Source: Suilimivivens sp009774465
GTDB lineage: Bacteria > Bacillota > Clostridia > Lachnospirales > Lachnospiraceae
Length of the DNA: 64,000 nt
Assembly (NCBI GenBank): GCA_947382645.1
Contig: CANDAE010000008.1
Coordinates: 62,001-126,000 of the forward strand
Direction: 5' to 3'
Part shown: in pieces, positions 41,245-49,526 of the stretch
How positions within the stretch are numbered: the first letter of the stretch is position 1
How the letters are laid out: every line of letters starts with the position of its first letter
The notes under the pieces: generated by a model
Seen by the model: the letters and a program-made list of their open reading frames with translations, nothing else
What the model was told of the DNA's origin: nothing
Databases searched by the model: none
Translations under genes and position numbers: made by a program

Positions 41245-41721
41245 ATGTTAAGACCAAGTATTTATGGAGAAAATTTATTTGATGATTTATTTGACGGATT
41301 TTTTGATTTTCCCGTATTCGATGATAAAGCAATACGGAAAGCGCAGAGAGAATTGTATGGACGTCATGGGGAAAATATGATGAAAACTGATGTGCAGGAG
41401 CATGACGGGTATTACGAAGTAGACATTGATCTGCCTGGATTTAAGAAAGAAGAACTGTCATTGGAATTAAGGGATGGTTCTTTGACTATTACCGCTGCAA
41501 AGGGGATTGACAGAGAAGAAAGAGAGACAGAACATGGCAAGTTTGTACGCAAAGAACGTTATGCCGGAAGCATGAGCAGATCTTTCTATATAGGAGATAA
41601 TGTAAAAGAGGAAGATATCCATGCAAAATATGAAAATGGCGTATTGAGGCTTACTGTTCCCAAACCGGAAAGTGAACAGGTAAAAGTGCCTGAGAAGAAA
41701 TATATTGCTATTGAAGGATAA
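41245..41721 (+). CDS. Hsp20-family small heat-shock protein
   Basis: This 158-residue alpha-crystallin-type chaperone holds unfolding proteins until other chaperones act. The N-terminal arm is Phe/Asp-rich (NLFDDLFDGFFDFPVF). The alpha-crystallin domain runs from about residue 48 (MKTDVQEHDGYYEVDIDLPGF) to the signature GVLRLTVPKP near residue 133. The tail IAIEG carries the I-x-I motif used for oligomer assembly. AAAAGGAG precedes the ATG. A CIRCE-like element suggests HrcA-type heat control. Confidence 0.95.
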   Translation: MLRPSIYGENLFDDLFDGFFDFPVFDDKAIRKAQRELYGRHGENMMKTDVQEHDGYYEVDIDLPGFKKEELSLELRDGSLTITAAKGIDREERETEHGKFVRKERYAGSMSRSFYIGDNVKEEDIHAKYENGVLRLTVPKPESEQVKVPEKKYIAIEG

Positions 41722-41735
41722 TGGATATTATTTGT

Positions 41736-41775
41736 GGACAGAGTTAGGAGGAATCTTAACTTCTGTCCTTTTTTT
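41736..41775 (+). terminator. Terminator after hsp20
   Basis: GGACAGA (41736-41742) pairs with TCTGTCC (41762-41768), extended by GTTA/TAAC past a bulged T. It is followed by seven T (41769-41775). Confidence 0.85.
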
Positions 41776-41776
41776 G

Positions 41777-41806
41777 TAGACATAATAACATTGTTGTGTG
41801 TACAAT
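41777..41806 (+). promoter_or_regulatory. Candidate promoter of the acetyltransferase gene
   Basis: TAGACA (41777-41782), an 18-base spacer and TACAAT (41801-41806). The -35 match is modest. It starts directly after the hsp20 terminator, so a promoter is needed in this interval. Confidence 0.4.
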
Positions 41807-41884
41807 ACCGATAGAGTGTCTGGGTACATTTAAAAGGATAAGCAGACGAATTATTTGACAGATGAAAGGGCATAAGGTTGAAAA

Positions 41885-42496
41885 ATGAGCAAGATGAAAG
41901 AAAAGATGCATACCGGAGAGCTTTATCTGCCGGGGGATGAAGAAATTATGAGGGAGCAGGTGGTTTATCAGGATAAGCTGTGCGACTACAACAGGACCAA
42001 GCCTTCGGAAGCGGAAAAGAGAATGGAAATGTTAAAGGATATGCTTGGTGACTGTGGGGAAGGGGTATATATTGAGGCGCCTTTTTATGCAAATTTTGGA
42101 GGTCACCATTGTCATTTTGGAAATATGGTTTACGCCAATTACCATTTAACCTGTGTAGACGATACGCATATTTATATTGGAGATTATACCATGCTTGGGC
42201 CAAATGTGACGATTGCAACTGCCGGACATCCCATCCTGCCACAGCTTCGCGAGCAGGTATATCAATATAATATGCCTGTACATATCGGCAGAAACTGCTG
42301 GATTGGGGCTGGTGCTGTGATTATGCCGGGCGTCACCATAGGAGACAATACGGTAATAGGCGCAGGGAGTGTGGTAACCAGGGATATTCCCGCAAATGTT
42401 GTTGCAGTTGGAAATCCCTGCAGGGTAATGCGCGAAATTGGTGAACATGACAGGGAATACTATTACAAAGACAGAAAAATTGATGTAAAAATATAG
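41885..42496 (+). CDS. Sugar O-acetyltransferase (maltose/galactoside type)
   Basis: This 203-residue left-handed beta-helix acetyltransferase of the Maa/LacA type transfers acetyl from acetyl-CoA to a sugar hydroxyl. The N-terminal Maa domain (MHTGELYLPGDEEIMREQ...LCDYNRTKP) is followed by hexapeptide repeats (IGDYTMLGPNVTI, IGRNCWIGAGAVIMPGVTIGDNTVIGAGSVVTRDIP). The catalytic His lies in TAGHPI near residue 117. The physiological sugar is uncertain. An AAGG lies shortly before the ATG. It stands upstream of the Bce-type genes but has no evident functional link with them. Confidence 0.92.
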   Translation: MSKMKEKMHTGELYLPGDEEIMREQVVYQDKLCDYNRTKPSEAEKRMEMLKDMLGDCGEGVYIEAPFYANFGGHHCHFGNMVYANYHLTCVDDTHIYIGDYTMLGPNVTIATAGHPILPQLREQVYQYNMPVHIGRNCWIGAGAVIMPGVTIGDNTVIGAGSVVTRDIPANVVAVGNPCRVMREIGEHDREYYYKDRKIDVKI

Positions 42497-42528
42497 ATGG
42501 TCAATTATTTAAAAGAGGTAATTGAAGA

Positions 42529-43194
42529 ATGCAGAAAATAATGATAATAGAGGATGATCCGGTTATTCGGGAGGAACTGGCGCTTTTGCTTAAAAATGAA
42601 GGTTATCATCCATTATCGCCCTCAGATTTTACGGATATTCCCAGGCAGGCACAAAGGGAACATCCGGATTTGATTTTACTGGATATTGGATTGCCTGGTA
42701 AAGATGGCTTTTCTTTATGCGTCAGTCTGAAAAGTTCCGTAAAAGCTCCGGTTATCTTTGTCACCAGTCGTGACAGCGGCATGGATGAGGTGAGGGCGCT
42801 CAGTTTAGGTGGAGATGATTATATTACAAAGCCCTATAATATTCCTGTACTGCTGGCGAGAATTAAGGCTGTTCTACGCAGAGGAGCAAGGGGAGGTGAA
42901 CCTGACATCATAGAGGCGGCAGGTCTTCGTCTTGACCTGACCAGAGGAACTGTATCTACAGAAATAAAAACGGTGATGCTGACACGCAACGAGCTGCAGA
43001 TTTTAGCCTGCCTTATGCAGTGTGCTGGGGAAATTGTTTCCCGCGTTGATTTAATGGAAAATTTGTGGGACAGCCAGATTTATATTGATGATAATACCCT
43101 TAGCGTCAATGTAACCCGTCTTCGGGGAAAGCTTGCCAAGCTGGGGATGGCAGATTTGATTAAAACACGCCGGGGGATGGGATATCAGTTATGA
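42529..43194 (+). CDS. OmpR-family response regulator, BceR type
   Basis: This 221-residue response regulator has an acidic pocket EDD (8-10), phospho-accepting Asp52 in LILLDIGLPG, Thr and Lys of the switch (FVTSRDS, YITKPYN) and a C-terminal winged helix (LTRNELQILACLM). By context with the following kinase and BceAB-like transporter, it belongs to the peptide-antibiotic detoxification type. A matching BceR-type box lies ahead of the transporter. Its stop overlaps the kinase ATG (ATGA). Confidence 0.93.
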   Translation: MQKIMIIEDDPVIREELALLLKNEGYHPLSPSDFTDIPRQAQREHPDLILLDIGLPGKDGFSLCVSLKSSVKAPVIFVTSRDSGMDEVRALSLGGDDYITKPYNIPVLLARIKAVLRRGARGGEPDIIEAAGLRLDLTRGTVSTEIKTVMLTRNELQILACLMQCAGEIVSRVDLMENLWDSQIYIDDNTLSVNVTRLRGKLAKLGMADLIKTRRGMGYQL

Positions 43195-44201
43195 CAATAG
43201 TGGAATTTTTATCGGACCGTCTGGAGCGCCTTGTTCTTCAAACGGTTTTTGCAGGGGCAGCAGCATTGTTTTTACTGCTTACCGGCACACAGCCAGGAAT
43301 CGTTATTCTCTTGGGAATTGGATGGTTTACAGTATCGTTTTGGATGCTGGGGGTGGATTTTTTGCGTCAAAAAGCCCGTTTAAGAGAACTGGAAAGCATT
43401 ATGGAAGGGCTGGATAAAAAATATTTATTTTCGGAGTGTATTCCCAGACCGCGAAATAATTATGAGCGAAAACAGCAGGACTTGATGAACAGAGCAGGAA
43501 GAGCAATGATCAGCGCTGTATCTGATGCCCAAGCTGCGCAGCGGGAGTATCGGGAATATGTGGAAAGCTGGGTTCATGAAGTGAAAGCGCCTATTACGGC
43601 AGTAGGACTTATTAGCCGCAGTGCTGATCGGGAAACAAGGCGGAAGCTTTCAAAGGAGCTTGCGAAAATTGAAGCGTATGTGGAGAGGGCTTTGTTTTAT
43701 GCCCGGGCAGAAAGCCCGGAGAAAGATTTTATTGTCCGGGAAACCAGTTTTAAGTCAATTGTGGTACAGGCAATTGAAAATCATCGCGGTCTGCTTATGG
43801 AAAATGATGTTCGGGTGGAGACGGAAGATTTGAATCAGAAAGTTTATACTGATGAAAAATGGGCTGTCTTTATTTTGGGGCAGATCTTACAAAATGCGGT
43901 GCGTTATAGAAGTGATGATCCTGCAATTGTTTTATCGGGAAGGAGCCTGGGAAAGCGGGTACAGTTAATGGTATCGGATAACGGAATTGGAATTTTTTCT
44001 CATGAGCTGCCCCGGGTTTTTGATAAAGGATTTACGGGAAGCAACGGACGCACCCGGACAGGTGCAACAGGAATGGGACTTTATCTTAGCCGCAGGCTTG
44101 CAGAGTGTCTGGAAATAGATTTGCAGATCACATCAGAAGCTCAAAAAGGGACAAGGCTAATTCTCACTTTTCCTGCAAAAGATAATCTTACAATATTGTA
44201 A
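43191..44201 (+). CDS. BceS-type intramembrane-sensing histidine kinase
   Basis: This 336-residue kinase has just two closely spaced membrane helices (about 14-33 and 37-53) with almost no extracellular loop, the mark of intramembrane-sensing BceS-like kinases that read flux through the BceAB transporter. The H-box SWVHEVKAPITA carries His129. The ATPase domain has ILGQILQNAVRYRSDDPA (N), SDNGIGI and TGMGLYLSRRL. It overlaps the regulator gene by four bases, and its stop codon lies inside a BceR-type box. Confidence 0.93.
   Translation: MTIVEFLSDRLERLVLQTVFAGAAALFLLLTGTQPGIVILLGIGWFTVSFWMLGVDFLRQKARLRELESIMEGLDKKYLFSECIPRPRNNYERKQQDLMNRAGRAMISAVSDAQAAQREYREYVESWVHEVKAPITAVGLISRSADRETRRKLSKELAKIEAYVERALFYARAESPEKDFIVRETSFKSIVVQAIENHRGLLMENDVRVETEDLNQKVYTDEKWAVFILGQILQNAVRYRSDDPAIVLSGRSLGKRVQLMVSDNGIGIFSHELPRVFDKGFTGSNGRTRTGATGMGLYLSRRLAECLEIDLQITSEAQKGTRLILTFPAKDNLTIL
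44188..44201 (+). promoter_or_regulatory. BceR-type binding box before the transporter genes
   Basis: TTACA-ATAT-TGTAA exactly fits the TNACA-N4-TGTAA motif described for BceR-like regulators. It lies at the centre of an 18-bp perfect palindrome (44186-44203). It overlaps the end of the kinase gene and precedes bceA by 73 bases. No such box precedes the regulator gene. Confidence 0.7.
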
Positions 44202-44274
44202 GAAAAGTCAATACCAATTCGATACAAGTATTTTTGCTTCTGGTGTAGGATAGGGCTATAAAGGAGGCGATTAT

Positions 44275-45033
44275 ATGCTACAGGTAAAAAATATTGAAAA
44301 GTATTATGGTAATAAGAATCATGTTACCAGGGCGTTAGAACGCGTCAGCTTTGAGGTGGCAGACGGAGAATTTATTGCCATAATGGGGGCGTCGGGCAGT
44401 GGAAAAACTACTTTGCTTAACTGCATTTCCACGATTGATACGGTAAGCGCCGGAGATATTTTACTGGATGGTGAAAATATTGCGGAGCTGCCGGCAGAAG
44501 AGCTGGCCAGATTCCGCCGGGAAAAGCTGGGGTTCGTATTTCAGGATTTTAATCTGCTGGATACACTGACAATTGAAGAAAATATCGGGCTTGCTTTATC
44601 TCTTAATCACAGTAACCCCCAAAGTGTGAAAAAGAAGGTGGATGAAGTAGCGCAAAAGCTGGGAATCAGTGATGTTTTAAATAAGTTTCCCTATCAGGTT
44701 TCCGGCGGGCAGAAACAACGCACTGCCTGCGCAAGGGCAATGGTGGCCGGACAGTCGCTGCTGCTTGCGGATGAGCCTACAGGAGCGCTTGATTCCAAAT
44801 CCTCTAAAAATCTTCTGGAAATTATGACGCAGATGAACAGGGAACTGGGGGCAACGATCCTTATGGTAACCCATGATGCGTACAGCGCCAGTTATGCCGG
44901 CCGGGTGTTGTTTTTAAAGGATGGACGAATTTTTAACGAGCTTCTGCGGGGAGAGAGAAACAGAGCGGTATTTTATCATGAGATTTTGGATGTGCTTGCT
45001 TTGCTGGGGGGTGATGTAAGTGACGTTATTTAA
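44275..45033 (+). CDS. BceA-type ABC transporter ATPase
   Basis: This 252-residue ABC ATPase of the LolD/MacB/BceA group has Walker A GASGSGKTTLLN, the Q-loop FQDFNLLD, signature SGGQKQRTACARAM, Walker B LLLADEPTGALD and the H-loop THDAYSAS. With the next gene it forms a transporter that removes peptide antibiotics such as bacitracin-like compounds from their lipid targets and signals to the kinase. AAAGGAGG precedes the ATG. Its end overlaps the permease start by 14 bases. Confidence 0.94.
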   Translation: MLQVKNIEKYYGNKNHVTRALERVSFEVADGEFIAIMGASGSGKTTLLNCISTIDTVSAGDILLDGENIAELPAEELARFRREKLGFVFQDFNLLDTLTIEENIGLALSLNHSNPQSVKKKVDEVAQKLGISDVLNKFPYQVSGGQKQRTACARAMVAGQSLLLADEPTGALDSKSSKNLLEIMTQMNRELGATILMVTHDAYSASYAGRVLFLKDGRIFNELLRGERNRAVFYHEILDVLALLGGDVSDVI

Positions 45034-46972
45034 ATTATCCCTTCGCAACGCAAAACGTCAGGCAGGAGACTACCTGGTTTACTTTTTTACCATTGTAATG
45101 GTAGCTGCTTTAATCTATGCCTATAATGGCCTGATCTTTTCTGCGGAAGTACAAAAACTGTCAAAAAGCATGGCAAATTTGCCTATGATGATTGTTTTAG
45201 CCAGCATTGTGGTGATCTGCATTATCAGCTGGCTGGTTTCTTACACTACAAATTTTATGCTGACTCGGCGCAGTCGCGAATTTGGGCTTTATATACTGAT
45301 TGGACTGGAAAACCAGCAGGTAGCCAGATTATTTTTTCTGGAAAATCTGGTAGTGGGAGGATGCGCGATGGCGTTTGGCATTTTCTTAGGAAACTTTTTG
45401 TTTCAGGTTCTGCGCGCCATCATATTTTCCCTTTTTGGAGTGCCTTACCATTTCGCATTTTTCTTTTCCATAAAAGCGGCAGGTTTGACTTTTGTTTATT
45501 TTGTATTGATTTACCTGTTTGCCCAGTTGAAAAGCCGCAGGCGTATCCGACAGATGAAAATATATGACCTGATTTATTTTGACAGACAAAACGAGGATGC
45601 TGTTATCAAAACCAGCCCCAGAAGGAGGAAGGTTTTTATTGCTTCCATTATAACAGGTGTTTTGGGAACTCTTTTTCTTATGACAGGAGAAATGCTGTTT
45701 GGACTGATTGGCGCCGGGTGCGTTATTGCTTTTCTCTATGGATTTTTCTTAAGCTTTGCTTCCGGAGTTCCGGCATTTTTTGATAAGTACCCTGCACGAA
45801 AATATCTAAATCAAAACCTGCTGGTATTTCGGACACTTACCAGTAAGCTGGCCGCAATGGGAATTATTATGGCCACAATCGCCCTGCTTTTTACTGCCTG
45901 CATTATTTCAGAGGGAACCGGAATGATCTTCCATGCAATTGTTTATAACAGGGAAAAGCCAAACAGCTGTTTTGATCTGGTTTTAAGCGCTGATTCCACA
46001 GATACGGGTGGATTTATGGAATGTCAAAATTATATAATGGAAAATATCCCTGTAAAGGACAGCAGGCAGTATAACATATATTTATCGGAAAAGGATGAAA
46101 TGACTGCTTATGTGTCAGCAAATACAGGATATTACCGTATCTATGAGTATGATCCTGTTATGCGAAAGAGCGACTATGATTCACTCCGGGAAATGCTGGG
46201 ATACCCGCCGGTAACACTTAACGGAGGACAATATTTGATTCACTGTCAGCCTTACGTGGAAGAAGCATTGAAGAATTGGAACAGGACGATTTCTTTTGGG
46301 GGAGAAGATTTTGCCCTGAAAGGAATTTACACGGAGACCTTTGCACAGCATTTATATGGAAACATCGGAAACGGGTTTGGATTTATCATAGTGATTCCTG
46401 ACGAGGTAGCACAAATATGTCCTGTCAGCCATGTAATGTATACTGTCCTGACAAAAGAGCCGGTAAACGAAGCACAGTATACTGCTCTGGAAAACCTGGT
46501 TTATAAAGAATGGGAGCCCAGCGAAGATGATAACATGGGATTTTACAGCAGGGCAGAAGGGGAAGCGGACGCGGCAGTTACGACGTCGCTGATGGTATTT
46601 CCACTATTTTATCTGGCATTGGTGCTTATTATGACAGCGGCTGTAATTCTTACTATTCAGCAGCTTAGTGAAACAGAACATTATAGAGGGCAGTTCGAAC
46701 TGCTTCGTAAACTGGGGATGGAACGGAAAAGAATGGGTAAGACGCTGGGAGTACAGTTTGCTGTTTATTATGCCATGCCCGCCATACCATCGGTACTGAT
46801 CAGTGTTCCTTTTACCATTAATTTAGCCGGTTTGGTCGAGCCGGGGATTATGGTGGGAGAGAGCCATCCGGCAGTGATTGCAGGAATTTCAACAGGTCTG
46901 TTTTTCCTGATTTATGGTGTTTATATTCTGCTGGCATATACAAGCCTTAAGCGGAATGTTCTGCCTGATTAA
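45020..46972 (+). CDS. BceB-type ABC transporter permease
   Basis: This 650-residue FtsX-family permease has about ten membrane helices and a large extracellular domain between helices VII and VIII (about residues 310-515), the layout typical of BceB sensors. FtsX-type segments are visible near the N-terminus (VYFFTIVMVAALIYAYNGL) and at the C-terminus. The GTG start follows GGGGGGTGAT. The peptide it recognises cannot be inferred. Confidence 0.92.
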   Translation: MTLFKLSLRNAKRQAGDYLVYFFTIVMVAALIYAYNGLIFSAEVQKLSKSMANLPMMIVLASIVVICIISWLVSYTTNFMLTRRSREFGLYILIGLENQQVARLFFLENLVVGGCAMAFGIFLGNFLFQVLRAIIFSLFGVPYHFAFFFSIKAAGLTFVYFVLIYLFAQLKSRRRIRQMKIYDLIYFDRQNEDAVIKTSPRRRKVFIASIITGVLGTLFLMTGEMLFGLIGAGCVIAFLYGFFLSFASGVPAFFDKYPARKYLNQNLLVFRTLTSKLAAMGIIMATIALLFTACIISEGTGMIFHAIVYNREKPNSCFDLVLSADSTDTGGFMECQNYIMENIPVKDSRQYNIYLSEKDEMTAYVSANTGYYRIYEYDPVMRKSDYDSLREMLGYPPVTLNGGQYLIHCQPYVEEALKNWNRTISFGGEDFALKGIYTETFAQHLYGNIGNGFGFIIVIPDEVAQICPVSHVMYTVLTKEPVNEAQYTALENLVYKEWEPSEDDNMGFYSRAEGEADAAVTTSLMVFPLFYLALVLIMTAAVILTIQQLSETEHYRGQFELLRKLGMERKRMGKTLGVQFAVYYAMPAIPSVLISVPFTINLAGLVEPGIMVGESHPAVIAGISTGLFFLIYGVYILLAYTSLKRNVLPD

Positions 46973-47011
46973 GCCTGGTTAAGAAGTTTACCTTGTGGGC
47001 AGTTTTTCTAC

Positions 47012-47040
47012 TTGAAGGAGCTTCAATAAGAGAATATAAT
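47012..47040 (+). promoter_or_regulatory. Promoter with palindromic operator of the DUF3990/DUF3791 pair
   Basis: TTGAAG (47012-47017), a 17-base spacer and TATAAT (47035-47040) make a strong promoter. The -35 is the left arm of a perfect inverted repeat, TTGAAG-GAG-CTTCAA (47012-47026). A palindrome over the -35 is typical of an autoregulatory operator. Confidence 0.7.
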
Positions 47041-47077
47041 GTTTACATGATTCGAACTGGAAAGAGGAGGTGATGCT

Positions 47078-47551
47078 GTGATTCTTTATCATGCGAGTAA
47101 TGAAATTGTTGAATTTCCGGAAGTGAGGAGAACAAAATATACAAAAGATTTTTCGTGGGGATTTTATTGTACAAATAATTTTGAACAGGCAGTAAGATGG
47201 GCTAATCGTGGAGCGGGAAATCCAATTGTTAATTTTTATTCTTATGAGCCAAATGATAAATTGTCTGTTTTGAAATTTGATTGTATGACGGACGAATGGC
47301 TGGATTTTATTGCAAAATGCAGAAACGGAGAAACGCATCAATACGATATGGTAGAAGGACCAATGGCAAATGATACCGTATGGAATTATGTCAATGATTT
47401 TCTTGCAGGAAGAATCAGCCGAAAGCAGTTTTGGGTGTTGGCAGAATTCAAATATCCTACCCACCAGATGAGTTTTCACACATTATCAGCGTTAAGCTGC
47501 CTTAAATTTGACAGGAGTGAAATTATTTATGACCGAAAAAGAAAAGAATGA
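47078..47551 (+). CDS. DUF3990 protein, possible ADP-ribosyltransferase-fold toxin
   Basis: This 157-residue protein has the DUF3990 marks: LYHAS with His5 at the N-terminus, WGFYCTNN (27-34), VEGPMANDTVWNYVNDFLAG in the middle and THQMSFHT near residue 130. DUF3990 has been placed with ADP-ribosyltransferase-like folds and is nearly always next to DUF3791, a layout suggestive of a toxin-antitoxin or effector pair. That function is inference. The GTG start follows a perfect AGGAGGTGAT. Its stop lies 23 bases inside the next gene. Confidence 0.85.
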   Translation: MILYHASNEIVEFPEVRRTKYTKDFSWGFYCTNNFEQAVRWANRGAGNPIVNFYSYEPNDKLSVLKFDCMTDEWLDFIAKCRNGETHQYDMVEGPMANDTVWNYVNDFLAGRISRKQFWVLAEFKYPTHQMSFHTLSALSCLKFDRSEIIYDRKRKE

Positions 47552-47972
47552 TTTTTTTTATGTGTGTTCATTAATCGAGTATATTGGGCGGCGGACGAAC
47601 AACAGACGTGGAGTTATAGTGTCTGCGCTGGGAAAGGAAGGCATTGAAAAGCAGTTGTATGACGCGGAAGTAAACCATTGCCTTTCTTTTGAGCAGGTAA
47701 GCGATGAAATAATTAACTGGTATCATATATCTAATGGTGATTTTGATACAATTTCAGAATGCAAATATACAATTCCAAGTTTTATGGATATAGGAAAATT
47801 ATATAGTATTATGATCGAAGATTGTGCAGAACCTGGGAAAGAAGTTGAAGAATTAATGAAAATTTTTTCTTCCTTTATCAGCGATAAGATATCCGACTTT
47901 CAAACAGATATTTATTATCAAAATCCCAGTTATTTGGAGTGCTCTTACCAGGAAGGGCATTTGCTGGATTAA
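47529..47972 (+). CDS. DUF3791-containing partner protein
   Basis: From ATG 47529 this is a 147-residue protein. The first about 70 residues match DUF3791 (DFFYVCSLIEYIGRRTNNRRGVIVSALGKEGIEKQLYDA and a bundle of short helices). The second half is an unassigned acidic region (YSIMIEDCAEPGKEVEELM...ISDFQTDIYYQNPSYLE). CAGGAGTGA precedes this ATG, so I prefer it to an in-frame ATG at 47508. It overlaps DUF3990 by 23 bases, implying tight coupling. An antitoxin-like or chaperone role is inferred from pairing alone. Confidence 0.82.
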   Translation: MTEKEKNDFFYVCSLIEYIGRRTNNRRGVIVSALGKEGIEKQLYDAEVNHCLSFEQVSDEIINWYHISNGDFDTISECKYTIPSFMDIGKLYSIMIEDCAEPGKEVEELMKIFSSFISDKISDFQTDIYYQNPSYLECSYQEGHLLD

Positions 47973-48004
47973 AAAGTGAAAGAGAAATTTTAAAGGGGGA
48001 ACCT

Positions 48005-49381
48005 ATGAAAACGGGCAGTCATCAGATTTCCAATCAAATAACGGAAGGCGTGATCTGGAAACAGCTTCTTTTTTTCTTTTTTCCTATTTTATTTGGTACC
48101 TTTTTTCAGCAGCTTTATAATACCACAGATGCAGTAATTGTGGGGAAGTTTGTGGGAAAGGAGGCATTAGCGGCAGTGGGCGGGCCGGCGGCTACGCTGA
48201 TTAATCTGCTGATTGGATTTTTTACCGGTCTTTCTTCCGGAGCAACTGTAATTATTTCTCAGTACTATGGAGCAAAAAAACAGGAGGATGTAAAAAGCAC
48301 AGTCCACACAGCGATTGCGCTTTCTATTGCAGGCGGTGTGGTTATTATGATATTGGGGCTTCTCTTTTCTAAAGCTGCACTGCAGGCGATGCATACGCCG
48401 GATGATATTCTCTCCCCATCAATTGTTTATATGCGGATTTATTTTCTTGGCGTGATTCCTTCTTTATTCTATAACATGGGAGCAGGTATTTTAAGAGCAG
48501 TGGGGGACTCCAGACATCCTCTTTATTTTTTGATTTTGTCCTGTATTGCAAATATTATACTGGATATTCTTTTTGTGCCGATACTGAAAATGGGAGTAGT
48601 GGGTGTGGCGGTAGCTACTGCATTATCTCAGGTAATCAGCGCGCTTATGGTAATGGCAATTCTGTTAAGAACCCGGGATTCTTACCGATTGTATTTGAAG
48701 GAAATTCGTTTTTCGTCGGTGCTTTTACATAATATTATACGTATCGGCCTGCCCGCAGGGATTCAGTCTACCATGTACTCTCTGTCTAATTTGATTATTC
48801 AGTCCAGCATTAATTCTTTTGGTACGGATACCATTGCGGCATGGACAGCTTATGGCAAGGTAGACGGTATTTTCTGGATGATTGTGGCGGCATATGGAGT
48901 TGCAATTACCACCTTTGCAGGGCAGAATTTTGGAGCGGGGAAATATGACCGGATTAATAAAAGCGTGAAGATCTGTCTGGGAATGGCGGCTTTTACCAGT
49001 GTACTGCTAAGTACGATTGTGCTTACCGGAGGACGTTTTTTCTTCCATATGTTTACGGATGATTCTAATGTAGTGGAAATAGGGTTACGGATGATGCGGG
49101 TGATTTCGCCCAGCTATATAACCTATATCTGTATTGAGATTTTGGGCGGCACCACAAGAGGATGCGGAGATGCGCTGCCTCCTATGCTTATGACAGGTAT
49201 CGGCGTCTGCGTGCTGCGTGTGATATGGATTCTGGCAGTGGTTCCCCTAAGGCCGGAGATTACTACGGTAGCTTTCAGTTATCCGCTTACCTGGACGGCA
49301 ACGTCGGTGTTATTTGTTATTTATTATCTAAGGGGCAATTGGCTGAGACGGTGCAGGGGAATTTATTCCCGCGGACAGTAA
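48005..49381 (+). CDS. MATE-family efflux transporter
   Basis: This 458-residue multidrug and toxic compound extrusion family transporter has about 12 hydrophobic helices in two similar halves. Family stretches include LFGTFFQQLYNTTDAVIVGKF at the N-terminus and the matching GLPAGIQSTMYSLSNLIIQ in the second half. Such proteins export cationic drugs using Na+ or H+ gradients; the substrate is unknown. ATG 48005 follows AAAGGGGGA; the TTG at 47939 would add residues overlapping the DUF3791 gene. Confidence 0.92.
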   Translation: MKTGSHQISNQITEGVIWKQLLFFFFPILFGTFFQQLYNTTDAVIVGKFVGKEALAAVGGPAATLINLLIGFFTGLSSGATVIISQYYGAKKQEDVKSTVHTAIALSIAGGVVIMILGLLFSKAALQAMHTPDDILSPSIVYMRIYFLGVIPSLFYNMGAGILRAVGDSRHPLYFLILSCIANIILDILFVPILKMGVVGVAVATALSQVISALMVMAILLRTRDSYRLYLKEIRFSSVLLHNIIRIGLPAGIQSTMYSLSNLIIQSSINSFGTDTIAAWTAYGKVDGIFWMIVAAYGVAITTFAGQNFGAGKYDRINKSVKICLGMAAFTSVLLSTIVLTGGRFFFHMFTDDSNVVEIGLRMMRVISPSYITYICIEILGGTTRGCGDALPPMLMTGIGVCVLRVIWILAVVPLRPEITTVAFSYPLTWTATSVLFVIYYLRGNWLRRCRGIYSRGQ

Positions 49382-49526
49382 GTCAAGTGACTGTCTGCAG
49401 GTATTTTAGACTTTTGCAGGAAGTGGGGATTTGATCATTTGGACAAGTAATCGAAATTCCTCTGGAATAAAATATTTTCCTGTATTATACTTATAAAAAG
49501 AACCTATCAAACATAAGGAGAGGACT

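Noticed and set aside
44234..44262. TTGCTT-N17-TATAAA as promoter of the Bce-type transporter
   Set aside because: The start point would fall at about 44269, downstream of the AAAGGAGG ribosome site, leaving a leaderless mRNA. It is probably a chance match.
47045..47065. tRNA-like TTCGAA sequence near the DUF3990 gene
   Set aside because: Only a short T-loop-like stretch. No acceptor, D or anticodon stems can be drawn on either strand.
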